NCBI GenBank assembly: GCA_029570205.1
Contig: JAKQSI010000042.1
Coordinates: 85,125 to 149,124, forward strand
Origin: Candidatus Omnitrophota bacterium
GTDB lineage: Bacteria > Hinthialibacterota > Hinthialibacteria > Hinthialibacterales > JAKPRU01
Reading direction: 5' to 3'
DNA length: 64,000 nt
Shown here: one piece after another, positions 33,951 to 41,896 of the stretch
Position numbering within the stretch: position 1 is the first letter of the stretch
Layout: each line of letters opens with the position of its first letter
Translations under genes and position numbers: made by a program
Notes under the pieces: model-generated
The model's database searches: none
What the model was told of the DNA's origin: nothing
The model's input: only the letters and a program-made list of their open reading frames with translations

Positions 33951-33978
33951 TGTGGGACCGATAAAATTGGAGATCAAC

Positions 33979-34923
33979 ATGCGAAATCTTTTCCTTTCTG
34001 CACTCTTGCCGGCATTGCTTCCACTCACCCTCGCTGCTCAGGACCTTCTGTCCTCGGACAATATCGAATCGGCCACCTGGACCCAGGAGCCCGAAACCGT
34101 TCTGCCCAAACCGGAGAATCTTGCCGGTTGGCATCTCGATGGCAAAATCGATCTTTACAATCCCGATAACCTTTATGAATACATCGATGGCGCTGCGGAG
34201 GCTTACCTTCTGTATGGCTTTCAAAAACTGGCCACCTGCCGATTTCTTCAGGATACGAACGACAACAACGAAATCACCATTGATATTTACGATATGAAAA
34301 CCCCTTTGCAGGCATTCGGTATGTATGCCTCGGAATCTTCGCCGGATCTGGACTTCATCCCCCTGGGTGGGCAGGGACATGCCTCGGATACGTTTTTGGC
34401 GTTCTGGCAAGCCAAGTTCTATATCAAAATGATGTTCTTCGGCGACCTGAAGGATTCCAAAGATATTCTCCTGGACATCGCAGGGAAAATATCCAAATCC
34501 ATCGAGGGCAATCCCCCCCAACCGAAGTTCTTCAGCCTGTTTCCCGAACAGGGGCGGGTTCCCCATACCGAACAGATTCTCCTGAAAGCTCCCCTGGGGC
34601 ATGAATTCCTCGCCCCCGCGTATCAGGTCTCTTATCAGGCCAGGGAACGCCCCGCCACGGTCGTGGTCTCGGTTGCCGACACACCCGAACAGGCTGCCGA
34701 GCGATTCGAGAAGTACCGCGAATTCCTCAAACAATCAAAATCCCCCGAATCCCCGGCTCACGGGTTCCCGGAGGGATGCCTTCAAATGGAAGATCGGTAT
34801 TTGGGAAAATCCTATCTCGCAAAAACCGGACGCTATTTCATTCTCTTCGTCGGAGAACCTCTGGATGGGGCCAAAATTATGACCAAACTCCTGGAAAACC
34901 TGCAAGACAAAAAGACCCCATAA
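33979..34923 (+). CDS. Secreted DUF6599-type protein of unknown function
   Basis: The start was set at the ATG after GGAGATCAAC, followed by a signal peptide (LFLSALLPALLPLTLAAQ); 314 residues. The mature part contains WHLDGKIDLYNPDNLYEYI, DGAAEAYLLYGFQKLA and DIYDMKTPLQAFGMYASE, which I recognise as the pattern of a conserved family of unknown function (DUF6599) frequent in Acidobacteria, Planctomycetes and similar groups. No catalytic residues can be assigned. It follows the aldo/keto reductase by about 90 bases, with a repeat between, and is convergent with the next gene. Confidence 0.65.
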   Translation: MRNLFLSALLPALLPLTLAAQDLLSSDNIESATWTQEPETVLPKPENLAGWHLDGKIDLYNPDNLYEYIDGAAEAYLLYGFQKLATCRFLQDTNDNNEITIDIYDMKTPLQAFGMYASESSPDLDFIPLGGQGHASDTFLAFWQAKFYIKMMFFGDLKDSKDILLDIAGKISKSIEGNPPQPKFFSLFPEQGRVPHTEQILLKAPLGHEFLAPAYQVSYQARERPATVVVSVADTPEQAAERFEKYREFLKQSKSPESPAHGFPEGCLQMEDRYLGKSYLAKTGRYFILFVGEPLDGAKIMTKLLENLQDKKTP

Positions 34924-34978
34924 CCCCCCTGTCCGCTCTCTTTACCCCATCCACTTTGTCCGTGTGCGTCCGCACCTG

Positions 34979-34997
34979 CTTCAATTCTTAATTCTCC
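34979..34997. repeat. AT-rich dispersed element supplying the 3' end of the DUF4380 gene
   Basis: CTTCAATTCTTAATTCTCC. On the minus strand it encodes RIKN and the TGA stop of the gene ending at 34981. Confidence 0.6.
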
Positions 34998-35988
34998 CCA
35001 CCTTCTCCTTCAACTCCCGATCAATACTCTCCTCATCCAACGTGGCCGATATGCCTTTCAGAAGCCGCCAATGTTCTACATGCTCCACTGTCTCGCCCGG
35101 AAGAATCCGCCAGAGCGGGCCGAGCGTCTCGAACTCCAGTGTTTCGTTGTCCGTAAAGGATTCCAGCGAACAGCCCATATCGGGATACGCCGCTTCCGGA
35201 TCGTGTGAATGATACTTCACAAAAGCGTGGTCCCCGCGCTCGTACGCTGCCCAGCCCTCCACATTCGCCACCCCGAACTTATTCGGTTTCGTGCGGGTGG
35301 AGTCCTGCTCCAGAATTATGTATCGATTGCCCCAGTGGAATTGCGGATCCCCCATCTCCGAGTACTTCCACAGGGCAATTGTCCGTACCGGAAGAAGGTT
35401 CTCCGCATGAGGGCCATACGGCGGATTCGGCACAATCAGCCGTCCGCCCGGCTTCATAAATGTCGGTGCCCAGACAGCCAGCTCGATGGTCCACTCATTG
35501 CGATTTGTGATCCGATGCGTAATCCGCACTGCATCTTTGCCGACAAACTCCACCATCATTTCCTTCTGAATCCCGCTGGACCCTTCAAATTCGGGATTCC
35601 GCTCCACCGGCGCGGTCAGAATAAGAGCCTGATCTTTTTCAGTAACCGTAACCGGCACATTATCGGGATAGTATGTTCTCGGTTTCGCTTCCGGCGCGGC
35701 CCACAGACGATGGCCGCCGTACGGATGCCATTCGAGTCCGCCTGTCTTGCCCAGCGTCTCTTTCCAGACATGAAATTCATTCTCATCGCCGGTAAATCCG
35801 AATGAAATTATCCTCGGACCGATATCCGCAACCGCGATCAGGTCAATCGTTCCGTTGGACATCCGCCGGCAATTCTTCCATCCCTCAAACTCAACTTTCT
35901 CAATCTTCACATCGACGCAAAAAGCCGGTGAAGACAAAACCCATGCAAAGACAATCAGGGTGACACCGAAAATCTGTTGTGGTTTCAT
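34981..35988 (-). CDS. Secreted DUF4380-type protein (aldose-epimerase-like fold)
   Basis: 335 residues from MKPQQIFGVTLIVFAWVL, a clear signal peptide ending near PAFC. The mature domain (CRRMSNGTIDLIAVADIGPRI, WHPYGGHRLWAAPEAKP, YYPDNVPVTV, then APVERNPEFEGSSGIQKEMM) matches the galactose-mutarotase-like beta-sandwich of the DUF4380 family. These may bind carbohydrates, but no enzyme activity is established. It starts four bases after the stop of the NTF2-like gene, so the two are co-transcribed. The final RIKN residues come from a dispersed repeat. Confidence 0.72.
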   Translation of the reverse strand: MKPQQIFGVTLIVFAWVLSSPAFCVDVKIEKVEFEGWKNCRRMSNGTIDLIAVADIGPRIISFGFTGDENEFHVWKETLGKTGGLEWHPYGGHRLWAAPEAKPRTYYPDNVPVTVTEKDQALILTAPVERNPEFEGSSGIQKEMMVEFVGKDAVRITHRITNRNEWTIELAVWAPTFMKPGGRLIVPNPPYGPHAENLLPVRTIALWKYSEMGDPQFHWGNRYIILEQDSTRTKPNKFGVANVEGWAAYERGDHAFVKYHSHDPEAAYPDMGCSLESFTDNETLEFETLGPLWRILPGETVEHVEHWRLLKGISATLDEESIDRELKEKVGRIKN

Positions 35989-35992
35989 TGTC

Positions 35993-36454
35993 TTATCTCG
36001 TACCTGGAATTGCGGAAAAATGCGCATGAAGGATTTTCCACTTCCCATTGATTGGAATCATCACAAGCGAGAACCGGGAGGAATACCGGCGACGGATTTC
36101 TTTCGCGCCCGCGCGGAGCACCTGGTATCCCGTCGCAATGGCGACTGCATCGGCGCAGTCAAAGCGGACATCGTCGAAACGCATGTCCGGGTCCCGAAGC
36201 GCCGCCAGGACATCTGCCGTCCCACGAATATCCTCCGCGCTCATTCGATAGGGAGCGGAGGTCTCAAAAACACTGAACCGGGGGTCGTCCAGCGCAAATT
36301 CCTCCAACAATGCCTGCGCGTCATGACCGTGTATCGCCTCCGCCACTCGACGCAATACCTGGAATGCATCCATCGATTTCCTGTCGATTTCCTGGTCCTG
36401 GGCTAAACGAACAAGCCACGAGGAATCCGATGGTTCATTCGTTTCATTCATCAT
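35993..36454 (-). CDS. NTF2-like (SnoaL/DUF4440-type) small protein
   Basis: 153 residues, no signal peptide. The helix-then-sheet layout (DAFQVLRRVAEAIHGHDAQALLEEFALDD, split as DAFQVLRRVAEAIHGHDAQ and ALLEEFALDD; then VRFDCADAVAIATGYQVLR and SLVMIPINGKWKILHAHFS) is typical of the cone-shaped NTF2 fold. That fold hosts hydrolases, isomerases and ligand-binding proteins. The closing W-K-I-LHAHFS strand resembles DUF4440/SnoaL_3 members. It is first in a two-gene unit with the DUF4380 gene. No substrate can be named. Confidence 0.65.
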   Translation of the reverse strand: MMNETNEPSDSSWLVRLAQDQEIDRKSMDAFQVLRRVAEAIHGHDAQALLEEFALDDPRFSVFETSAPYRMSAEDIRGTADVLAALRDPDMRFDDVRFDCADAVAIATGYQVLRAGAKEIRRRYSSRFSLVMIPINGKWKILHAHFSAIPGTR

Positions 36455-36712
36455 CCATGCACCTTTCTATCTATACACCTCCCTGAAAGTCGGTTCATTT
36501 AACCCCACCCGGTATACAACCTCAACGGAACACTCTGTCGATCGAGTATACGCCTTCCCCCACCACCTCCACAAGACAGAATTCCTTCCATCCCTTCCGC
36601 CCCATTCGTCCCATCCGTCCCATTCGACCTACTCTCCTCTTCAATTCTTTATTTTTAATTCTCTTCTTTCCCCTCCCTTCATAATTCACCTTTCCCCCTT
36701 CATCCTGCCCCC
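36455..36712. other. Divergent, pyrimidine-rich gap with repeats
   Basis: Contains a (CCCATTCGTCCCATCCG) simple-repeat tract at about 36601-36628, an AT-rich dispersed element at 36639-36663, and long C/T runs. CATAAT near 36680 is a possible -10 box for the plus-strand gene. No coding sequence is seen. Confidence 0.5.
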
Positions 36713-38467
36713 ATGTCCCTCTTCGATCACAACCTCACTCTCCTCGACTCCCTTGACCCTGCACTGGCAGAACGCCTGTGCTCCGACATCGAGGATGAAT
36801 CCGTCGTCATTATGAATACCTCCGAGGGCGTCCCCACATTGGGTATTCGCCGGGGAAACAGCCTGTTTCTCTTGCATCACCCCGAAGCACCCCTAGCGGA
36901 TACCCGGCGGTTTCTTTCCACAATCCCGGACATCCAAAGCGGATGGAACTTCGTGGTTTTCGGTCTCGGCCTGGCCTATGTTCCGATGTGCCTTCTGGAG
37001 AGCCGCGTCTGCCCTCCGAATCTGCTTCTCTTGGTGGAACCTTCATTATCGGTCTTTCGAGCCGCCTGTCAGGCAGTAGATTGGCGGCCCATTCTGGAAT
37101 GCCCGGCCTGCCGATTGCTTGTGGATCTCCCGGCAAGCGCCACTTACGAAACATTATGCAACCATCTCATCCATATCCAGGCAAATCAGGCTGTTGTCAT
37201 CAAGTACTCTCCCACTGAAAAACTGTATCCAGGCTGGATGAAAGAACAGGAGGAGGCATTCGCAGAGGCATGGCGGTTCGGCGAAACCAGCCTCCTCACC
37301 AAACAGCAGTGTGGACCCCAATTCGTCTCCAATTTGATCGAGAATCTCCCCTCTTTCGTCCGATCCAGGGGAGTGCATCGTGGCAAAGGCATTTTACGCG
37401 GGGTTCCGGCAGTCATTGTCGCCGCCGGGCCATCGCTCAGAAAAAACATGGATCGCCTTCCCGATTTAAGGAAACACTCTCTTCTGATCGCCGTCGATAC
37501 TGTCCTGGATCGTCTCCTTGATGCCGATATCACACCTCACCTCGCGGTAACCCTGGACCCCTCGCCCTTAAATCTCCGCCACTTCCGAAAAAACTTCTAT
37601 GCCAGTGTCCGTCTTGCCTTCGATCCCGAAAGTTACCCCGTGACCGAACGGTTCGGCTCGGAAACCCTCACCTTGGTGACCGACCATGCCCCCTTTTTCG
37701 ATTGGCTGGATTCCGTCCTGGGTCCGAAAGGCAAAATCCCCAAAGGATTGATGGTTTCCCATCTCGGCTTTCATCTCGCCGCATATTGGGGTTGTGATCC
37801 GATCATTCTCGTGGCCCAGGATCTCGCCCTGGATCCCGACACCGGACAAACCCATGATTCCGAATCGGCCTTTTTGCAGAGAGTCTCATTGAGCGAACAA
37901 GAGGTTTACTGGGTGTCCGGTTTGAACGGCGAGCCGGTCCCTACGCTTAAAAAACTCCTGATTTATCTCCGCGCCCTGGAGCGGGATATCCTTCACACTT
38001 CTTCCCGCGTAATTGATGCTACCGAGGGTGGCGCGCGGATCGCCGGGACGGAGATCCTCTCCGCCGACGGGGCCTTGGCGAGAATTCACGATAGGTCCTT
38101 CGATTTTGAATCCTTCTGGTCCTGGTTGGGGATCGGCCCCCCGTCCGCAGAAGAAACAAACCTGGATTTTGTCAGGCACGAAATGGCTCGCCGCGTGTCC
38201 TCACTTGCAGAGTCTATTCGCCAGACTGCGGAAATCACTCAGGACCGACTCGACTCCCTTGCCGCGACTCTCTTTCGTGATCCCGTCACGGAATACCTGG
38301 TAGGTCATCTCTCCGCCGCAACCCTCTTCGATTTCTTCCGATGGGGACCCGCAAATGCCGACATGGAACAAAAAGGAAGGGAACTGCACCGCTGTTATAC
38401 CGCCCTCTCAAATGCCATCCGCCAGACTCGCACCCAACTTTTCTCCTGCCCGGATACCGACGCCTGA
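36713..38467 (+). CDS. Maf/DUF115-family glycosyltransferase (MptE-like domain)
   Basis: 584 residues. The N-terminal ~190 residues (FDHNLTLLDSLDPALAERL, FVVFGLGLAYVPMCLL, LLLVEPSLSVFRAACQ) match the Maf N-terminal region. The central DUF115/MptE-like domain carries GVPAVIVAAGPSLRKNMDRL, LIAVDTVLDRLLDADITPHL, TLDPSP and the LVAQDLALDPDTGQTHDSES loop. In flagellated bacteria Maf proteins attach nonulosonic acids to flagellin. No flagellar or sialic/pseudaminic acid genes are visible here, so the acceptor is unknown. The start has no Shine-Dalgarno sequence. Neighbouring methyltransferases and glycosyltransferases support a glycosylation locus. Confidence 0.82.
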   Translation: MSLFDHNLTLLDSLDPALAERLCSDIEDESVVIMNTSEGVPTLGIRRGNSLFLLHHPEAPLADTRRFLSTIPDIQSGWNFVVFGLGLAYVPMCLLESRVCPPNLLLLVEPSLSVFRAACQAVDWRPILECPACRLLVDLPASATYETLCNHLIHIQANQAVVIKYSPTEKLYPGWMKEQEEAFAEAWRFGETSLLTKQQCGPQFVSNLIENLPSFVRSRGVHRGKGILRGVPAVIVAAGPSLRKNMDRLPDLRKHSLLIAVDTVLDRLLDADITPHLAVTLDPSPLNLRHFRKNFYASVRLAFDPESYPVTERFGSETLTLVTDHAPFFDWLDSVLGPKGKIPKGLMVSHLGFHLAAYWGCDPIILVAQDLALDPDTGQTHDSESAFLQRVSLSEQEVYWVSGLNGEPVPTLKKLLIYLRALERDILHTSSRVIDATEGGARIAGTEILSADGALARIHDRSFDFESFWSWLGIGPPSAEETNLDFVRHEMARRVSSLAESIRQTAEITQDRLDSLAATLFRDPVTEYLVGHLSAATLFDFFRWGPANADMEQKGRELHRCYTALSNAIRQTRTQLFSCPDTDA

Positions 38468-38527
38468 TCCCCTCAACCCCTGTCCTGCGTATCTTGTGCC
38501 CTTCAGCCTTCTTCGTCCCCTTCTTCT

Positions 38528-38552
38528 CTTCAATTTTTAATTTTTAATTTTC
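38528..38552. repeat. AT-rich dispersed element supplying the 3' end of the methyltransferase gene
   Basis: CTTCAATTTTTAATTTTTAA then TTTTC. On the minus strand it encodes KLKIKN and the TGA stop. A CCCATTCATCCCATCAGTCC simple-repeat tract follows inside the coding sequence (38566-38592). Confidence 0.6.
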
Positions 38553-39354
38553 TTCTTTCCTCCCTCCCATTCATCCCATCAGTCCCATTCCCCTCGATGC
38601 GTTCCAACACAATATAGGCAAATAAGCCGCATTCGCCGATCCACTGCCGGAATAATCGCTCTGTCTTTGCCCAAAAACCAAATGTCCATGCCGGACTGAT
38701 TGTCGGTGCCGACATCCCGCCCGAAAGCAGATAACGAAACGACATGCAAGGTTCAATCTTCAGCAGCCGCCACTCCGGGAATTCCTGCTCAAAACGAGAC
38801 CGATCCCTTCTGAAAAGAATCCACGGCAAGGCCGAATTGGCTCCCGAAAGCGGCCCGGTAGAGGGAAACTCCCACGCTTTTGCATCCGGATCAAAAGGCT
38901 CATGATGCAGCCGGCGAAACACAAATCGGGACCATGGCGTGACCCACGGTTCCACCATCAGCAGCATTCCGCCCGGTCGGACGGTTCGAGTTGCCTCGGC
39001 GAAAAACAAGCGGCATCTGGGTATATGGTGCAACACATTAACCATTACGATTGCGCGCAAAGATGAATCCGAAAACGGCACATGATGCCCATCTGCAATC
39101 AAATCCAATTGTCTGGATGGAATGACATCAGAAGTTACAAGGTCAGGAATATAGTCGCGAAGAAATCCTGCACCGGATCCCAATTCCAGAACGGCCCCCT
39201 GGCCCGCCGGTAACGCCGCCAGTATTGCGTCGTACCACTCCTTATATACCTTCCGAAGAAACTTCTTTCTCCGGACAATCTCATACCGCAGTTCCGTCGT
39301 TTCCGGATCGTCGATATTCAACCCCCTGTTCCTGAACATCGTCCATCGAATCAT
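38530..39354 (-). CDS. Class I SAM-dependent methyltransferase
   Basis: 274 residues. Motif I is VLELGSGAGFLRDYIP, followed by LIADGHHVPFSDSSLRAIVMV and NVLHHIPRCRLFFAEATR, the usual Methyltransf_11 core; the C-terminal half (PFDPDAKAWEFPSTGPLSGAN) is unassigned. The last ~21 residues (GNGTDGMNGREERRKLKIKN) are encoded by two dispersed repeats rather than family sequence, so the original C-terminus has been replaced or extended. It lies in the glycosylation region, 73 bases downstream of the methyltransferase-GT2 fusion on the same strand. The acceptor, probably a sugar or lipid, is unknown. Confidence 0.78.
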   Translation of the reverse strand: MIRWTMFRNRGLNIDDPETTELRYEIVRRKKFLRKVYKEWYDAILAALPAGQGAVLELGSGAGFLRDYIPDLVTSDVIPSRQLDLIADGHHVPFSDSSLRAIVMVNVLHHIPRCRLFFAEATRTVRPGGMLLMVEPWVTPWSRFVFRRLHHEPFDPDAKAWEFPSTGPLSGANSALPWILFRRDRSRFEQEFPEWRLLKIEPCMSFRYLLSGGMSAPTISPAWTFGFWAKTERLFRQWIGECGLFAYIVLERIEGNGTDGMNGREERRKLKIKN

Positions 39355-39427
39355 ACGTCGTATTTATCCTCACAGGTAAATAATGGCCACCCACGTACGG
39401 CAACAGTTCTATCCGCCGAACCAACCG

Positions 39428-40825
39428 TTAATGCCCCCTCAATTTGACGGTACGAAAGCCATGCCAACACGCTTTGAAAAGATTCTTTGCATGGGAAAAG
39501 GGCCTCATTTTCGAAACGCCTGCTTTGCGTTCTTTGTAATGAATCGGAACTTCTACAATCCTCCGGCGCAGCCGTGCAATACCGAACAGCAGATCGAAGT
39601 CGCCCCAGGGATCGTGTCCCATGTCGAAGAAAGAATAGTCGTCCCGAAAAAAGGCCTTCGTTCCGCACAGTGTGTCACTAACCCGTTGATCAATCAGCCA
39701 GCTAACCAACAAACTGAATACTTTATTGCCGAAGTAATTTGCAAATTTCATCGCACCTTGCTCCATAGGATAAATGGCGCGTGTCCCGTTCACAAAGTCT
39801 GCATATCCGGCGGCAAGTGGTTCATAAAAGCGAGGCAAATCCTCCGGGCGTACGGTCATGTCGGCGTCCAGGATCATGAGAATCTCCCCAGTTGCAGCCT
39901 GAAATCCCGTACAGATCGCATGAAGCTTCCCCCGATTCGGAGAATACCGAATCACCCGAACCTCACAATCCTCATTCCGCGCTTCTTCCGCGCGCTCCGC
40001 TGTCCCATCGGTGGATCCGTCATCGACAACAACCATTTCTGTTCGATTCCCGATTCGCGCAGCCCGAAAGATACACGCGGGAATATTCTCCGCTTCATTG
40101 TAACACGGAATAATGATGGAGACACTGTATTCATGCCGTGTTCGAAGCGGCGTGGCGACAATGAACTGCGTCGACGACAAATAACGAAATAACGGAAGAT
40201 GCGGCACGACAAGGTTCAATGCGGGACCAACTAGAGGAATACCGATCGGAACGGGATATCGGTAACCTGAGAATAAACACTGATATCCCGTCACCGTTAA
40301 CAGGTTCCGAATGTCCTCATTGGTAATGAAATTCCGACGTTCAAATTCCGGACGTCGAATCCCGATTTCGGAAGCGGCGCGGAGTACAGGTTCCCAGAGC
40401 GGATTAATGGTCGTGATGACCAGGATCCCCCGGTGCGTCAGCATCCGACGGCATGCAGTGAGGAGGCTTTGAATGTCCTGGATATAGTCAATCAAATTAT
40501 GGAGAACTACATAGTCGTATCTCTCGGAAGGTTCGTAAGTCAGAGCGTCTGCGACCTCGAATTGAAGATGCGGATAGGAACGGCGGGCGAGATCAATCAT
40601 GTTCGGACTGAGGTCGATTCCGACACCCGCCTGCGGACTAATCGCCGCTAAAAGCTGACCTGTTTCGCAACCGAGTTCCAACACTCGGCTGTGCGGGAGG
40701 ATCACAGACTGGTGAAAAGCGGCAATCCGCCCGAGGTAATGCTTATTTCGTAACAACCTGAGCCGCGGGCCTGCCGCCAATTGGTCGAAGAATTCGCGAA
40801 CGGCCTCGGTATGTGACTTTTCCAT
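39428..40825 (-). CDS. Bifunctional SAM methyltransferase - family 2 glycosyltransferase
   Basis: 465 residues starting with an ATG after GGAAGGAGA. The N-terminal ~215 residues form a methyltransferase (VLELGCETGQLLAAISP, VGIDLSPNMIDLARRSYP, YDYVVLHNLIDYI). From about residue 235 a GT2 domain follows: VSIIIPCYNEAENIPACI, VVVDDGSTDGTAERAE, the DxD-like ILDADMTV, and DTLCGTKAFFRDDY, as in dolichol-phosphate-mannose-synthase-like enzymes. The fusion suggests coordinated sugar transfer to a lipid carrier and methylation. The gene is divergent from another methyltransferase at 41038. Confidence 0.85.
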   Translation of the reverse strand: MEKSHTEAVREFFDQLAAGPRLRLLRNKHYLGRIAAFHQSVILPHSRVLELGCETGQLLAAISPQAGVGIDLSPNMIDLARRSYPHLQFEVADALTYEPSERYDYVVLHNLIDYIQDIQSLLTACRRMLTHRGILVITTINPLWEPVLRAASEIGIRRPEFERRNFITNEDIRNLLTVTGYQCLFSGYRYPVPIGIPLVGPALNLVVPHLPLFRYLSSTQFIVATPLRTRHEYSVSIIIPCYNEAENIPACIFRAARIGNRTEMVVVDDGSTDGTAERAEEARNEDCEVRVIRYSPNRGKLHAICTGFQAATGEILMILDADMTVRPEDLPRFYEPLAAGYADFVNGTRAIYPMEQGAMKFANYFGNKVFSLLVSWLIDQRVSDTLCGTKAFFRDDYSFFDMGHDPWGDFDLLFGIARLRRRIVEVPIHYKERKAGVSKMRPFSHAKNLFKACWHGFRTVKLRGH

Positions 40826-41037
40826 GCGCAAGTCTCCTTCCGTTCCATTTCCGGCGGTATATTGCTGTAATTCAGCCGGATCAGCAAGCGATGTCACCCT
40901 GTCCACTCACGTGTCCTGATCTCTTCTTTTCGGACCGATTGAGGTCAGGTAGACTGGAAATGTCGCTTGTGGGTGATGCCGGGCGCGGTGCGGTATGGTT
41001 GGCGCCACAATTCGTATTCCGGCAAAATGGACCATCT

Positions 41038-41811
41038 ATGAACAGAAATACACAGGTGGAGACAGGTTACCAGGAATGCCCATCGCGTGCGGCCCATGAG
41101 ATCGAACATGGAAAAAAATTGGCGCGGGGAGATCCCGAGACCATTTGGGGATGGGGTTCACCTGCCGGGCGTGTCCGGGCGCAGCGACGTGCCCAACTGA
41201 TTGCCGGCGGCGCACAACTTCGGCCCGGGGTTCGCGCCCTGGAGATCGGATGTGGGACAGGATTGTTTACCGAAATGTTTGCCGCAACCGGAGCCGACCT
41301 TGTTGCCGTAGATATCTCCGCGGAATTATTGGCTAAGGCCCGCGCGCGAAACCTTCCGCCCAATCAAGTCATCTTTCTTGAAAAAAGATTTGAGGATTGC
41401 GGGGTCGATGGTCCCTTCGATGCCGTAATCGGATCTTCTGTATTGCACCATCTCCATATAGAGTTCGCACTGGACAGGATATGTGACCTTCTCAAACCCG
41501 GCGGGCAAATCAGTTTTGCCGAGCCGAATATGTTGAATCCGCAAGTGTTTTTAGAACGAAAGCTACCCTTTTTGCGCAACCGCTTCTGGTATATTTCTCC
41601 GGATGAGACTGCATTTGTCCGGTGGTCATTCGCCGTTCTTCTGAAAAAGCACGGTTTCCAGGATGTCCGTATCGTGCCGTTTGACTGGGTTCACCCGGCG
41701 ATCCCCGCTCACCTCATCCAAGTCATGTCCGCTTTGGGGCGCAGCCTTGAGTGTATCCCGATTCTGCGTGAGTTCTCCGGCTCCTTATTGATTCGTGCAT
41801 TGCGGCCCTGA
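41038..41811 (+). CDS. Class I SAM-dependent methyltransferase
   Basis: 257 residues, start set at MNRNTQVETGYQE; the longer upstream open frame overlaps the divergent gene and has no protein-like features. Motif I is ALEIGCGTGLFTEMFAATGA, then LVAVDISAELLAKARARN, VIGSSVLHHLHIEFAL and LLKPGGQISFAEPNMLNPQ. The Asn-Pro-rich AEPNMLNPQVFLE segment recalls methyltransferases in glycan clusters. No convincing Shine-Dalgarno sequence. Substrate unknown. Confidence 0.82.
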   Translation: MNRNTQVETGYQECPSRAAHEIEHGKKLARGDPETIWGWGSPAGRVRAQRRAQLIAGGAQLRPGVRALEIGCGTGLFTEMFAATGADLVAVDISAELLAKARARNLPPNQVIFLEKRFEDCGVDGPFDAVIGSSVLHHLHIEFALDRICDLLKPGGQISFAEPNMLNPQVFLERKLPFLRNRFWYISPDETAFVRWSFAVLLKKHGFQDVRIVPFDWVHPAIPAHLIQVMSALGRSLECIPILREFSGSLLIRALRP

Positions 41812-41896
41812 ACTGAATGCTTCATCTGTTGACGGAAACACGATTTTCATCCTGTCTCCGCAGCAAAGTTAATCCATTCTCGGATACCCACGTAAA

